NCBI GenBank assembly: GCA_012274445.1
Contig: JAAROD010000094.1
Location: 982,259-1,046,258, forward strand
Direction: 5' to 3'
From: Sclerotiophoma versabilis
Lineage: Eukaryota; Ascomycota; Dothideomycetes; Pleosporales; Didymellaceae
DNA length: 64,000 nt
Shown here in pieces: positions 22,786 to 32,840 of this stretch. Positions within the stretch are counted from its first letter, which is position 1, and every line of letters begins with the position of its first letter. A program made the translations under genes and the position numbers. Below the pieces are notes generated by a model that worked only from the letters and a program-made list of their open reading frames with translations, was not told the DNA's origin and made no database searches.

Positions 22786-24844
22786 ATGGGCGACTTCATA
22801 CCCGAAGAACACAAAGTTGCTGTAATCACCGGAGCCACAGTACGTTTTGCACTATGCATAGCCTGAAACAGATTGCTTAGACATCTCTTTCGCAGAGCGG
22901 TATTGTTTCCTGGCTGGCGGCGCATCTTCACACGTGAGGATATCGAGTCGCGTTGTGTGGAAGACGCAAGAAGGAAGGCCAGGATGTTGCTTCATGTTTG
23001 GATAAGTCTGGAGATTTGGCGACGTTCATCCAATGTGATGTGAGCTGGTATGAATCTGAAACTACCATGTTCCAAACTGCGTGGAAGAAATGGTCGCGGC
23101 TGAACTTTCTGATTGCAAATGCTGGCTGCGTAGGTTTCTATTTGAAGTACAATTTCAGCCGCCGGGATGCAGCTGTTGACGACCTACCGCCCAAGCCTGA
23201 CACGAGCTGTACACAAATCGACTTTAAGGGTACGGTATACGGCACTACTCTTGCTACCCATTTCACGCGTCAAAACCCCATAGGTAGAGCCGACAAGATA
23301 ATTGTGACAAATATCATGATTGGCATCTACCCTTGCGCAACTTTCCCAGAGTACTGTGCTGCCAAAGCCGCAGGTCATCAGTGGGCTTGGACTTTGGGGC
23401 CAGTGCTATAAAGGAAATTGAACATAGCGATCAACTGCGTCATGCCTGGTCGTATTGAGAAGCCCGCTATGCCAGGATTCAGCGAGTCATTTCTGCCGGA
23501 ACATATGACTTTGAGATCGACGCTTATCTCAGGCTATGACCTCTTCCTAGATGATGTGGAGAACAGCAATACTGGACAGCCCATTGAAACCGCACACAAT
23601 GAGCTCATACCTTGGGTTCATCCGGGATACAGGAGTGGAACTTTTGCCAAGCGAACGGAGAAAGGATACGACTCATGCTTTGTAATGATGCATGGCGAGC
23701 GCAGTGAACTTCCAGGAGCACTACAAGGGCCTCCATCAAGAGGACCAAAGATTCTCGCCGTGACTGGCGTAACGGGTAGTCACGGTGGCGGCGTCGTCAA
23801 TATGATGAAGAAAGCACCAGGCTGGAAGGTCAGAGCATTGACAAAGAATCCAGCAAGCGAAGCTGCAAAGATACTCACTGATGAAGAGATTGAGGTGGTG
23901 AGAGCCGACTTCGATGACGAAAGCTCCCTTCGACGAGCATTCAAAGTAAGCGCCCGATCTTACAAAACATCAGGTATAGATATACTTACCAAATTCAGGG
24001 TGCCCATGACATCTTCGCTTTGACTGACTGGTGGGAGCACCCGTTCCAGGGCAAAACTCAGGTCGAAGCCGGTGAAATTGAAGAGGAACAAGGCATGAAA
24101 CTTGCTAGAGCCGCAGCAGTAACAAAGTCACTAGAACACCACATATAGATAACAACACCAAGGGGAAAGCAAAAGTTCAGGGGCAAGCTGTTGACCCCGC
24201 ATATGGACTACAAAGCCAATGTAGACGCACGTATCAATTCAGAGCGGCCTGGATTGGCTGCCACCACGACGTACCACTACTTTGGGTACTACCCAAAGAA
24301 CATGGCTTTCTTTACGCGCATCAAACCTATCGAATATTTAAGTCAAACCAGTACTCCTTCAAACATGTATTGCAAAATCCTGATAACGAATGCGTTCCAG
24401 CCTGGCAACGGCCAAGACATCCAAACGCTGCCCACTAAGCCTGATGTAAGAGTCCTCCTATCAGGCGGCATGATAGTAAATACCGGCATTTGGGTGCGTC
24501 AGGTGTTGGCGAAGGGAGAGAAAGCCGATGGAAAGTATATCAATGTTGCACCAGAGAAGTGGACGTTCCAGGAAATAAAAGATACTTAGTCAAAGATCAC
24601 AGGAAAGCAGGCCATATTCATAGAATCCACCGTTGATGCTTGGACAAAACCGTAGGGCGCAGCAGGTAACGAGCTAGGTCTGCAGTTCAAGTTTGGCAAG
24701 ATGTGCGATCCATGGGAGAAGGACAAGATGTTCATCACCCCTGAAGAGTTGTCAATTGATACAGAAGAGGTTGTGGGGTTCGGGCGTACTACCAAAGTCC
24801 TAAATTATATTTCTAAAGAGAAGATTACGAGTGGCAGGGGTTAA
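22786..24844 (+). pseudogene. SDR joined in frame to an NmrA-like domain, disabled by stops
   Basis: Begins MGDFIPEEHKVAVITGAT, the Rossmann start of a short-chain dehydrogenase, followed by a 56-base intron (22840-22895). The SDR part continues in one frame: FIQCDVSWYESE, NFLIANAG, and EYCAAKAA as the YxxxK active site, to GERSELPGALQGPPSRGPK. Without a stop the frame runs into a second Rossmann motif, ILAVTGVTGSHGGG, and an NmrA-like domain (RALTKNPASEAAKIL..., ALTDWWEHPF, YYPKNMAFF, WTFQEIKDT). A second intron spans 23946-23998. In-frame stops: TGA at 22935, TAA at 23409, and TAG at 24146, 24587 and 24653. The three TAG codons stand where the family has Trp (TGG), which is the TpG-to-TpA change expected from RIP. 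The last ~20 codons have also drifted. Whether the two domains were ever one protein is unclear. Confidence 0.75.
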
Positions 24845-24999
24845 AGTTCCTGGGTAAAGCGGCTTTGGCTCCATAGAAGTTATCGTTGACGACATACCGG
24901 GATTCTGGGTAACTACCAGCAACAGTACGCTGCTGACTTAGTAGCGCGTTAAACGCTATAGCTCAAATAGTAAGTATAAGTCTATCTTTCTAGAAGACT

Positions 25000-26290
25000 A
25001 ATCAGGATTTGATTGAGGAAGATGGGGTTGCAGATTACAAACCAGAAACATTTTATCCAGTACGTATAGGCGACGTTTTCAAATCTCGGTATCAGATCAT
25101 CGGCAAGCTCAGGTTTGGTGCAGCCACCGCCATTTGGCTTTGTCGTAATTTTGACTATGTCTTCTGGATCGTCTTGCACTCCCTGTTATCGTGTCTTGTT
25201 CGATCTTCTGCTAGCAGAAACTTACCGTCGCTAGAGGAAACCTTCTCCTAGTCTTTAAGGTCTGCACCACATAGCACAGTGTCACCAAAGTGGACAATGA
25301 AATGGCTATCTCGCAGTATCTCAAATGTGTCGATGCTGAGCACGCCGGTAAGGGTCTGCTACGCCTGGTACTGGATGGTATCCAGACAACCAACCCTTAC
25401 AAGTTGCATCAATGCTTGCTCTTTGCCCCAATACGCTTGAGCTACGAAAACCTCCGCGATGTTTTTCCAAAAATGGGCTGAATAAGAAACTATTACAGCA
25501 GACCTTGCGGCCGGTTCTTCCAGGCCTCGATTTCCTGCATCAGGCGGACGTGGCGCATACAGGTATTGATGATCAATCGTTCCTCTGATTTTTTTTTAAG
25601 TTGAGAACACCAACAAATAGTTGTTCTCAACAGTTGAGCGGGTTGAGCTTGAAGATCTATCTCCCCGCAAATACTTCCAGGTCGTACCGATTACTGTTCC
25701 CACGCTATGTCTATCACCAACCGGCCACCGATGATTTGGGACTTTGGTGCTGCTTGAATAGGAGAAAAACATACTAGATACGTTATTCAAAGAGTTTGCC
25801 GGGGACTTAAGATCATCATGGGCGCGCAATGGAACTCCAAGATTGATATTTGGTCTTTTGGAGTCACGGTCCGTTACTTCGTATTCTCGCCAGTCTGGTG
25901 TTTTCTGATATCACCTAGATCTGGTATCAGTTTGAAGGATATTGTATATTCCAAGCCGAGAAGGACGGTCATCTCAACGATGAGCAACATCTTGCCAAGG
26001 TAGTTTCTCTTTTGGGACCTCCACCCAGAAGCTTCTTGGAACATAGACGTGACGAGCTGTCAGCACTAGGATACAGAAGGTAACTGTCTGCCACAGCCCG
26101 CCGAGTATGGCATCTTAAGGACGGGGATCAAAGGGAACTGGATCGCCACCGCGCCAATTCCTGACAATGGATTCGAAAATGCGAGAAACGGCTAAAGGGC
26201 AGGGATCAGGAAGTACTGCTTGCATTAGTTCGAAGAGCCTTGTGCTGGCTTCCGAAAGAAAGACTCTCAGCAGGAGTCGTCTTTAAGGGA
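25000..26290 (+). pseudogene. SRPK-like protein kinase relic
   Basis: Fragments of an SR-protein-kinase-like Ser/Thr kinase in shifting frames. At 25010-25155: YPVRIGDVFKSRYQIIGKLRFGAATAIWLCR, here split for brevity into the entry block (YPVRIGDVFKSRYQIIGKL) and a damaged glycine loop. At 25280-25480: KVDNEMAISQYLKCVDAEH and LRLVLDGIQT. At 25490-25560: LLQQTLRPVLPGLDFLHQADV followed by AHTGIDDQS, where the catalytic HTD/HRD aspartate is lost. At 25815-25870: GAQWNSKIDIWSFGV. At 25935-26040: EKDGHLNDEQHLAKVVSLLG. At 26160-26285: KRLKGRDQEVLLALVRRAL and WLPKERLSA. Many stops and frame changes separate these pieces, so it cannot make a kinase. The parental family is clear; the cause of decay (RIP and/or drift) is inferred from the neighbourhood. 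Confidence 0.72.
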
Positions 26291-26998
26291 TGAAGCTTTC
26301 AACCCTAACACATCAAATCTCACCCCGCGGACGAGAAAGCTGCCCACCTCTCCTAAAGTTCCGCTTGTGCGATACAAATTCTGCGTCACGTTCATATGAT
26401 GGCGAAGGCTTGGCCAGACCTAGGCAGACGCCTGAACCGTGCGGTAGTAAGATTCTCGCTTAAGCCGCAGGTTGCGCGGCCGTTCCGCCGAGAGATGATG
26501 GGGTGTTCCTTGAAACCTCTCAGGATGACGAGCGAATCAGGGGTCTCGCATTTCCTATCTCCCCGTGGTGTTGTTTGAGCTTGTGTGGGATTGATAACAG
26601 GGGCAATGCAAAACTAGAGCCGTCCAAGATGTTCCACCAATGCCCGTTGCCAGCAGCCCTCGCTTCCGAAATGTCGGTCTCCCACCAGGCGCCTGGCCCC
26701 GAACATCACGTCGACTCTTGCGCTCCGTGTGGCGCTAAGCACGACGCAACGACAGCAAGAAACAGAACGACGCGAAAAATCATGTGTGTACGACACAGAG
26801 ACAATGTCTTCAAGGCTCACCAGAGAAGCCTCAACTTTGCTTTCTAGTAAAAAGTCAACGCATTAACCGACACATGCTCACGAGCAGACTGATGCTTGCT
26901 CGCATGGTAGGGAGAGAGAATTCCTAGTGTGGAGAGGGCCCGCCAAATCCTGTGAAGAGGAACGCTACTAGTATCTGCTCGCTAGTCGGCGTCAAACA
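26291..26998. other. Intergenic, nothing recognised
   Basis: Short frames only. A 114-codon plus-strand frame (26503-26847) contains several Cys and His residues but no recognisable domain. It overlaps an opposite-strand frame of similar quality, so neither is called. Confidence 0.4.
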
Positions 26999-27460
26999 TA
27001 CTGTGTCCGTGCGTGATTCACTTTTCGCGCAACACGCACCTTTTTTACTAGCAAACACTAGATGTTTACACTTAATTATCGTCTTTTACAGGGAAGCCAT
27101 AGAGCTATCTACACTTCATATATTTTATATTAGAAGCTGTTTATCTTAAACTTTACTTAGAGAGTTAGTATTACAAGTATTTCTCTATAACATAACTCGG
27201 TACCTCTCCGGGCATACCCCGGACTGAATCTGGGTGACGCAGGGACTACCCATACATGTATTCCATCCGAATCTTGACACTCACGCTCTGAAGATTCATC
27301 TCAACTCTCGATTAATCCAACATAGCCCTAGAAGACAGCCTATCTATCCTGTGTCCGATTGCCTGCCTACAGTGACCCCACAGTCAGGCTATTCTAAAGA
27401 CATCTACTTCTTGCTGTTTTACTAGTAGATTTAATACGCATTAAGCGCACGGACACAGTA
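26999..27460. mobile_element. MITE-like non-autonomous TA-flanked element
   Basis: A 462-bp segment bounded by a perfect inverted repeat of 15 bases: TACTGTGTCCGTGCG at 26999-27013 and its reverse complement at 27446-27460. The outer TA on each side can be the target duplication used by Tc1/mariner-pogo elements. The inside is A/T-rich with no coding sequence. The right-end sequence GCACGGACACAGTA recurs exactly at 54869-54882, at the end of a pogo-like transposase relic, so this MITE was probably mobilised by that family. It lies 350 bases upstream of the cellobiose-dehydrogenase-like gene. Confidence 0.75.
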
Positions 27461-27807
27461 TTTCCCCGAGATATCTAGCCCAATGCGGGGAATTGGAGCA
27501 ATTTAGAGGTTGTCAATCTGAATCGCACGCGGTTGGGGTTGCTTGCGCTCCAAAAAAACATGGAGTATATTTCAAGGCTGCTGCTCAACTATTGAAGCCT
27601 TTCCTTCATTCGAGTAGCACTATCTTGACTTGGTTTACATTCTTTAAAGTTCAGTGCAGTCGTTCGCTTCCCTCGTTAGAGGCCTTACATTCATTTATAC
27701 ATTCATTCTTTCATCCATCACAGTAGAGCTGTGCTCTGTCAGGCTCAGTCCTTCTTTTCTGACATCTTTATACATCTAGCCACTGAACGCACTACAACAA
27801 CACAAAT
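27461..27807 (+). promoter_or_regulatory. 5' flank of the cellobiose-dehydrogenase-like gene
   Basis: A 347-base stretch between the MITE and the ATG at 27808. From about 27600 it is strongly C/T-rich (ttcatttatacattcattctttcatcc and similar), a usual fungal promoter/leader feature. No clear TATA box at the expected distance. No gene. Confidence 0.4.
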
Positions 27808-30324
27808 ATGCGTTCCACCATTGTAGGTTCGGCAGTGGCACTCCTCGGGCTCTTCCGCATGGCGACCGCAGACTCAACCACCCCTGTCGCATACACCGAT
27901 CCAAACACCGACATTGACTTTCAACTACTCAATGCCAAAGGTAACTTCACCGTCGCCATTGCTCTTCCTGAGACAATCGAATCGGACCTCATCGGACAGC
28001 TTGTTGTACCGATCAGCAAGACAGGAGCATGGGGAGCTGTTGCGCTTGGCGGAGGCATGCTTAACCATCTCTTGCTCGTAGCCTGGGCCAACGGTGAGGA
28101 GGTCGTCAGCACATTCCGTACTGCAAGTGCATATGCCAACCCAGCTGTCTACGATGCCACCGCAGTTAGCGCATTGCCCATCGCGAACGGAACCTTCGTC
28201 AACAGTACTCACTTCTCCTACACTTTCCTCTGCAAGGGTTGCATCGTAGGCGGTACTACCACTTTTACAAAGACTGACGCGGTCCCTGTGCTCGGTTGGG
28301 CGCTCTCGTCCTCGAACCCTACCACTCCCTCTGACCCTACCAGTGCGCTGCCCTACCACGATGCTGGTTTCGGTTTGTACGGCCAGAAAGCCGCCGCTGC
28401 CCAGTCAGCCAAGTTCGAGACCTGGGCTTCGTGGGCCTCTGCGGCTACCGGTAATGGCACTGCTCCTGTGTCAGCCGGCAATTCGACCCTTCCTTCCACC
28501 GGGAACAACACAACTGTTGTGCCCACCACTTCAAACACAACCTACGATGTTATTGTCGCTGGTGGTGGTACTGCTGGTATCATTGCGGCTGAGCGTATTG
28601 CCGAGGCGGGTCTAAGCGTCCTTCTGATCGAGCGTGGTCCCGCCAACACCGTCGCCCTGGGATCTTCCGAAAGTTTGGAGTGGAACAACACACTGACGCC
28701 ATACGATGTCCCGGCTCTTGGAAGCAGCTTGTCTGCCATTCCTGGCACCAAGATCTGTAGTGACACCGCTTCCATGGCTGGATGTCTTCTTGGAGGCTCA
28801 AGCTCTATCAACGGAGAGAACTTCATCCACCCTCCTGAGCACGATTTCGAGAACTGGCCTGCCGGCTGGTCTTGGAATGATGTGAGCGAGGCTGCAGACC
28901 GTCTGTACTCCCGTAACCCCGGTACCACCCAGCCCTCTGCTGATGGAAAGCACTACGATGACATGGCCTACACCACTGTGTCTTCCTACCTCAAAGACCA
29001 AGGCTGGACCGAACTCGACTCCATTAAAACCCCCAACAAGAAACACATGGTTTACTCTCGCCCTGCATGGTCGATCACCAACAACCTCCGTGCTGGCCCT
29101 GCCAGGACCTACATGCCGTTCGCTGAGGATCTTGACAACTTCACTCTCAAGCTCGAGACTAAGGTCATCCAGGTTAAGCGCACTGGCAGTAGTGTCACAG
29201 GTGTTCTCGTTGAGCTTGGAGACGGCAGCCAGCAAATCATCAACCTGAAGCAAGGTGGCAAGGTTGTCCTCGCCGGTGGAGCTCTTTCTACTCCTAGGAT
29301 TCTGTGGAACTCTGGTATTGGCAAGTCTGATGCTCTGAAGATCGTTCAGGGTGGTACCACTGGTGTTCAGCTTCCTGAGGAGGCCGATTGGATTGACCTT
29401 CCCGTTGGCCACGGCCTTAAGGACCACTCCCAAGCCCCCCTACAGTTCAAAACTTCCACAAATTACACCGCCTACAAATACACTGACATTGCAACCGATC
29501 CCGTTGAATCAGATGTAGACCTCTACAAGCAAGGCTCCGGTATTCTAACCCAGGCTGCGCAAAGGATGCACCTGTGGACATCCGTGACCGGCACTGATGG
29601 AAAAGAGCGCTTCCTCCAGGGGACTGTCAGCTCCATGAAGGATGACACCGTCACTGTCAAGGCCTTCCTCACACACGGATCTACCTCCACTGGTGAGCTC
29701 GGAATCACAGCTGATGGCAACACCGTCCTCAACGTGAAGCCTTGGTTGAACGATGCCGCTGATAAAGAGGCCTTCTCTGGCTTCATTCAGTGGTGGATGG
29801 ACATCACCAGCCAGGGGAACAGTACCGTCAATGCTACCATGGCGTTGGACGCGGGCTCCACTCCTGATTCCATCATCGCCAACAGCTTGGTCTCTGGTGA
29901 TCATTGGGTTGGAACCACCAAGATGGGTGCTGACGACGGACGTACCAACGGCAGTAGCGTTGTTGACACTGACACCAAGGTCTACGGCACTGACAATCTT
30001 TTCGTCGTTGACGCTTCCATCCACCCTGACTTGCCGACTGGTAACACCCAGGCTATTATCATGGTTGCCGCTGAGCACGCGGCCAAGAAAATCGCCGCCT
30101 TCAAGGTTGCTAAAGGCACCACTCCTGCTACACCATCTAAATCCTCGAGCTCGGCTATTCCCGAAGCTATCGTCCCTTCCACTTCGGCCACACCCTCATG
30201 CTCCGCTGCTCCCGCCAGCTCCGTCGTGACTTCCACCGCGGCTGACAAGAAGTATACTCTCCACGAGTTCGTTTCCTTCCTTGAGAAGGCTGCTACAGAC
30301 AACAACACCCCACCTTCAAAGTAA
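27808..30324 (+). CDS. Secreted cellobiose-dehydrogenase-like flavocytochrome (AA8-AA3_1)
   Basis: An intronless gene of 838 residues that would oxidise cello-oligosaccharides and pass electrons through a haem domain, for example to lytic polysaccharide monooxygenases. Signal peptide residues 1-21. Cytochrome (AA8) domain about 22-205: Met84 in ALGGGMLNHLLLVAW is the likely haem ligand, and His184 in PYHDAGFGLYG the likely second one. A Thr/Asn/Ser linker (about 210-245) leads to the GMC dehydrogenase: the FAD-binding GGGTAG at 252-257, ERG at 275-277, and the catalytic His699 (GDHWVGTTKMG) and Asn746 (LPTGNTQAIIMV), the His/Asn pair of cellobiose dehydrogenases. Instead of a cellulose-binding module the protein ends in a Ser/Pro/Ala-rich stretch and a KKYTLHEFVSFLEKAATDN tail. 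Many N-glycosylation sites. It is intact although it lies only 260 bases from RIP-mutated DNA. Confidence 0.9.
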   Translation: MRSTIVGSAVALLGLFRMATADSTTPVAYTDPNTDIDFQLLNAKGNFTVAIALPETIESDLIGQLVVPISKTGAWGAVALGGGMLNHLLLVAWANGEEVVSTFRTASAYANPAVYDATAVSALPIANGTFVNSTHFSYTFLCKGCIVGGTTTFTKTDAVPVLGWALSSSNPTTPSDPTSALPYHDAGFGLYGQKAAAAQSAKFETWASWASAATGNGTAPVSAGNSTLPSTGNNTTVVPTTSNTTYDVIVAGGGTAGIIAAERIAEAGLSVLLIERGPANTVALGSSESLEWNNTLTPYDVPALGSSLSAIPGTKICSDTASMAGCLLGGSSSINGENFIHPPEHDFENWPAGWSWNDVSEAADRLYSRNPGTTQPSADGKHYDDMAYTTVSSYLKDQGWTELDSIKTPNKKHMVYSRPAWSITNNLRAGPARTYMPFAEDLDNFTLKLETKVIQVKRTGSSVTGVLVELGDGSQQIINLKQGGKVVLAGGALSTPRILWNSGIGKSDALKIVQGGTTGVQLPEEADWIDLPVGHGLKDHSQAPLQFKTSTNYTAYKYTDIATDPVESDVDLYKQGSGILTQAAQRMHLWTSVTGTDGKERFLQGTVSSMKDDTVTVKAFLTHGSTSTGELGITADGNTVLNVKPWLNDAADKEAFSGFIQWWMDITSQGNSTVNATMALDAGSTPDSIIANSLVSGDHWVGTTKMGADDGRTNGSSVVDTDTKVYGTDNLFVVDASIHPDLPTGNTQAIIMVAAEHAAKKIAAFKVAKGTTPATPSKSSSSAIPEAIVPSTSATPSCSAAPASSVVTSTAADKKYTLHEFVSFLEKAATDNNTPPSK

Positions 30325-30587
30325 AAATGGACAAACAGGGCCCCATTATTCGCCGTTGATACTACATATTCAAGCATAGATGTACATAGAGAGGAGCATG
30401 TATATGAAATAAGTTTCTGTATTCAATCTTTATTCCGAAATAAGCGAGGCGAGTGAAGCAATCTCTAATCTGATCTCTGTTGCCTTCCAGGTGCTCAGTA
30501 CTGTGTTCGTGTTCCCAGCGGTGGGAGTTAAATAGAGATCGTTCTAACACCTTCACAGAAATTTCAAAGATAAGGCTGTAAAGCTAT

Positions 30588-31141
30588 AACGTACCTCACA
30601 GGCGAGCGGCGCACACGGGCGAGCGGCGCGCTTTTGCCAAGACTACACCTAAACCTACTCTATTATAGCCTGTAACAACCTACTCTAGCGCTGTACAGAG
30701 CAGAACAACCTCTAATATTACTTAGAGACCTCTTCTACTTTATTCTTACATGTTTGCGCGTTGTGCCTAGTCTCTCTGCACTGTCTATAGTGTTATTAGG
30801 AGGACTTAGCCCCTTTAGCGCGTCCTCTCTTCTTCTGCTTCTTACTATTACTGCGCGCCCTAAACTCCTTAAGAGTAGTTATCTGCTAGCTCTCTTTAAC
30901 TATAAGGGTTCCTTCTGCCTTAATTTACTTCCTCTTGTATAATTTCTAGCGTAAAGCAGCCTTATTTACTACTTAAAGCTTAGTAATCTTCTGTTATACT
31001 AACACTAGCTTATGCGTAATTATTACTGTCCCCTTTAAGACCTTCTTGAACGCCTTAACTATAGAGGTAGGTAAGCTATCTATATGCCTCTAAATTCTTG
31101 TCTTTATAAGCGTTAATTACAACCTAAGTTCTAGAATATTA
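30588..31141 (-). mobile_element. 3' end of a pogo/Fot1-like DNA transposon, RIP-mutated
   Basis: Starts at a TA next to ACGTACCTCACAGGCG, a likely terminal inverted repeat end, with the motif GGCGAGCGGCGC repeated directly at 30601-30612 and 30618-30629. Read on the minus strand, the DNA beyond it encodes, with stops and shifts, the C-terminal tail typical of fungal pogo-class DDE transposases: a Lys/Arg-rich stretch, a KKQKKRGRAKGAK-like block, and the decayed Cys/His knuckle ending in RHNAQTCKNK. The catalytic part is missing because a gypsy LTR begins at 31142. Base composition changes abruptly here, which makes this the left border of the AT-rich block. Confidence 0.65.
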
Positions 31142-31336
31142 TATTAAAGTTATACTCTTAAGTAAAGCTTATAAGTACAGTTTAGATTAGTTCTTAGAGA
31201 TAAGCGCTAGTACAGGAAGGTCTGTAAGAGTTAAGGTTATTACCTAGTAAAACACTATAATAATAGAAGGTAATAATAAGTAGTATAGAGTAGACTATCT
31301 AGCTTAAGAGTTAGAGTTAAGATTCTAAAGACAAAC
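31142..31336. repeat. Gypsy-type LTR, first segment (split by insertions)
   Basis: Begins TATTAAAGTTATAC, the RIP-altered form of the TGTTAAAG start seen intact at 55605, and matches the first ~195 bases of the 498-bp gypsy LTR. The match resumes at 38791-38940 and again from 40459 to 40536, so a copia element and a short LTR element were inserted into one older LTR. It is cut on its right by the gypsy copy starting at 40537. Confidence 0.8.
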
Positions 31337-31628
31337 TATTAACGAGCTTGCAGTACAATACTTAGGTAATTAAATAATTAATTAGTGCCTATCTATCTAG
31401 ACGTAACAACTATTTATATATAAAGAAAATATTATTAGTTACATAACCCTAGAATTAAGCTTATAGGCAGTAGCAGGTCTGCTTAACTGTAGTTAGCTTA
31501 ACTACTAAGCTTCTTAAGAGTTAGCTATAAGCTTAGGCGCACAGGCTTATACTTTAGGTAATACCTAGCTTTAATATAATAATACCTTACTTAGCCTAGT
31601 AGTAAGCTAGTAGCTTACTTATATAATA
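31337..31628. repeat. Left LTR of the copia element
   Basis: 292 bp, aligned over its full length with 38499-38790. Differences are mainly C/T and G/A transitions in CpA/TpG contexts. As the coding sense is minus, this is the 3' LTR. Confidence 0.85.
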
Positions 31629-32539
31629 CACCTTCTAGACAGTCTTCTATAAACAAAGAAGCGTCTAATAAACTACTATACAGCTTATTACTTTATTTAG
31701 TAGTAATTATTATACTTTCTATATAAGGCACTGTTTTAAGCTTCTAATTATTATTAGAGAAGCTTGTTTTACTAGTGTAAACTTTTTATATTAGTTTATA
31801 CTTCTACTTTAACCTTATAATATTAAGTAGCTCTGTATATTACTAGACACTTAACTTAAAACATACAGCTTAACTGCGTACTATCTGCTTAATTTTAACT
31901 TCTTTATTACCTAGTTTATTTGTAGTTAGAGTTTTTATATAATATCTTATAGTAATAAGCAGTATAGGCGCAGAGTTAGTAGCTTACTTTACCTTTACTA
32001 GGGCTAATTATTATATAATTAGCCCCTTCTACTAATTTTAACTATTTCTAAGTCTATTACTATAGCTATAAGTACTCTCTTATTTTACCTTTAATTTAAG
32101 CTTCTTCTGCTTATTTAGCTGCTTACTATAAGCTTCTTAAGCTTCTTATACCTCTTAAGTTACTTATAACTTATTATTTAAGCTTAAGTTATAGCTAGAA
32201 GGCAGCTGCTCTTTTCCTACTAGCTTAGATAGCTTCTAATTAAGCTTCTTATACAGCTTTCCTAGGCTCTTTTTAACTATTTAGCTAACTTTAGATAGAA
32301 AGAACCTAAGTCTAAGCACCTTACGCGCACTACTACTACTACTACTACTAATACTAAGCGCTGCTGCGCTGCTGCTGCTGCTACTAACTACACTACTACT
32401 GCCTACGCCCTACTCCTTGCGCCTTATGCACCTACTGCCTACCTCTACTACTTAGTCTTACCTTTAGGTATTAGTAGTTTAGCTTTAGCTATTTAAGCTT
32501 CTTCTACTAGGCCCTTAGGCTCTATTAGAGACTCTAGCC

Positions 32540-32840
32540 CTCTCCCCTCTTACCTATTACTACTGCCCCCTCTTTAGCTGCCTCCTCTGCTGCTGCTACC
32601 ACCTCTGCCTCTACCTCTGCTAGCTCCTGCCTCTACTACTACTACTACTACTACTATTACGCCTGTTATAGGCACTGCGCAGAGTAAGCGCAGGACTATA
32701 CCCTGCTTAGGCTGTGTGCATGCTCTGCTAGTTAACAGCTTAGCTGTGCAGTGCTATAATATAGCTAACACTAGCCCCTACGCCTGCTACTGCTTCTAGT
32801 ACTCTTTAGAGTATTCCTGTTACCCTATATAGGTTCTAGA
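32540..32840 (+). other. Possible degraded extra ORF inside the copia element
   Basis: In the plus sense, opposite to the retrotransposon genes, a Pro/Ala/Ser/Thr-rich low-complexity segment runs into a Cys-containing stretch: QSKRRTIPCLGCVHALL, then VQCYN, then SPYACYCF. The spacing (CxxC, C, CxC) resembles a small zinc- or disulfide-type module. It lies in the extra DNA between the polymerase end and the 3' LTR. It may be a captured or antisense ORF, or a chance frame in RIP-mutated DNA. Confidence 0.25.

Noticed and set aside
26503..26847. 114-codon frame with several Cys/His
   Set aside because: No recognisable zinc-binding spacing and a competing opposite-strand frame; not supported as a gene.
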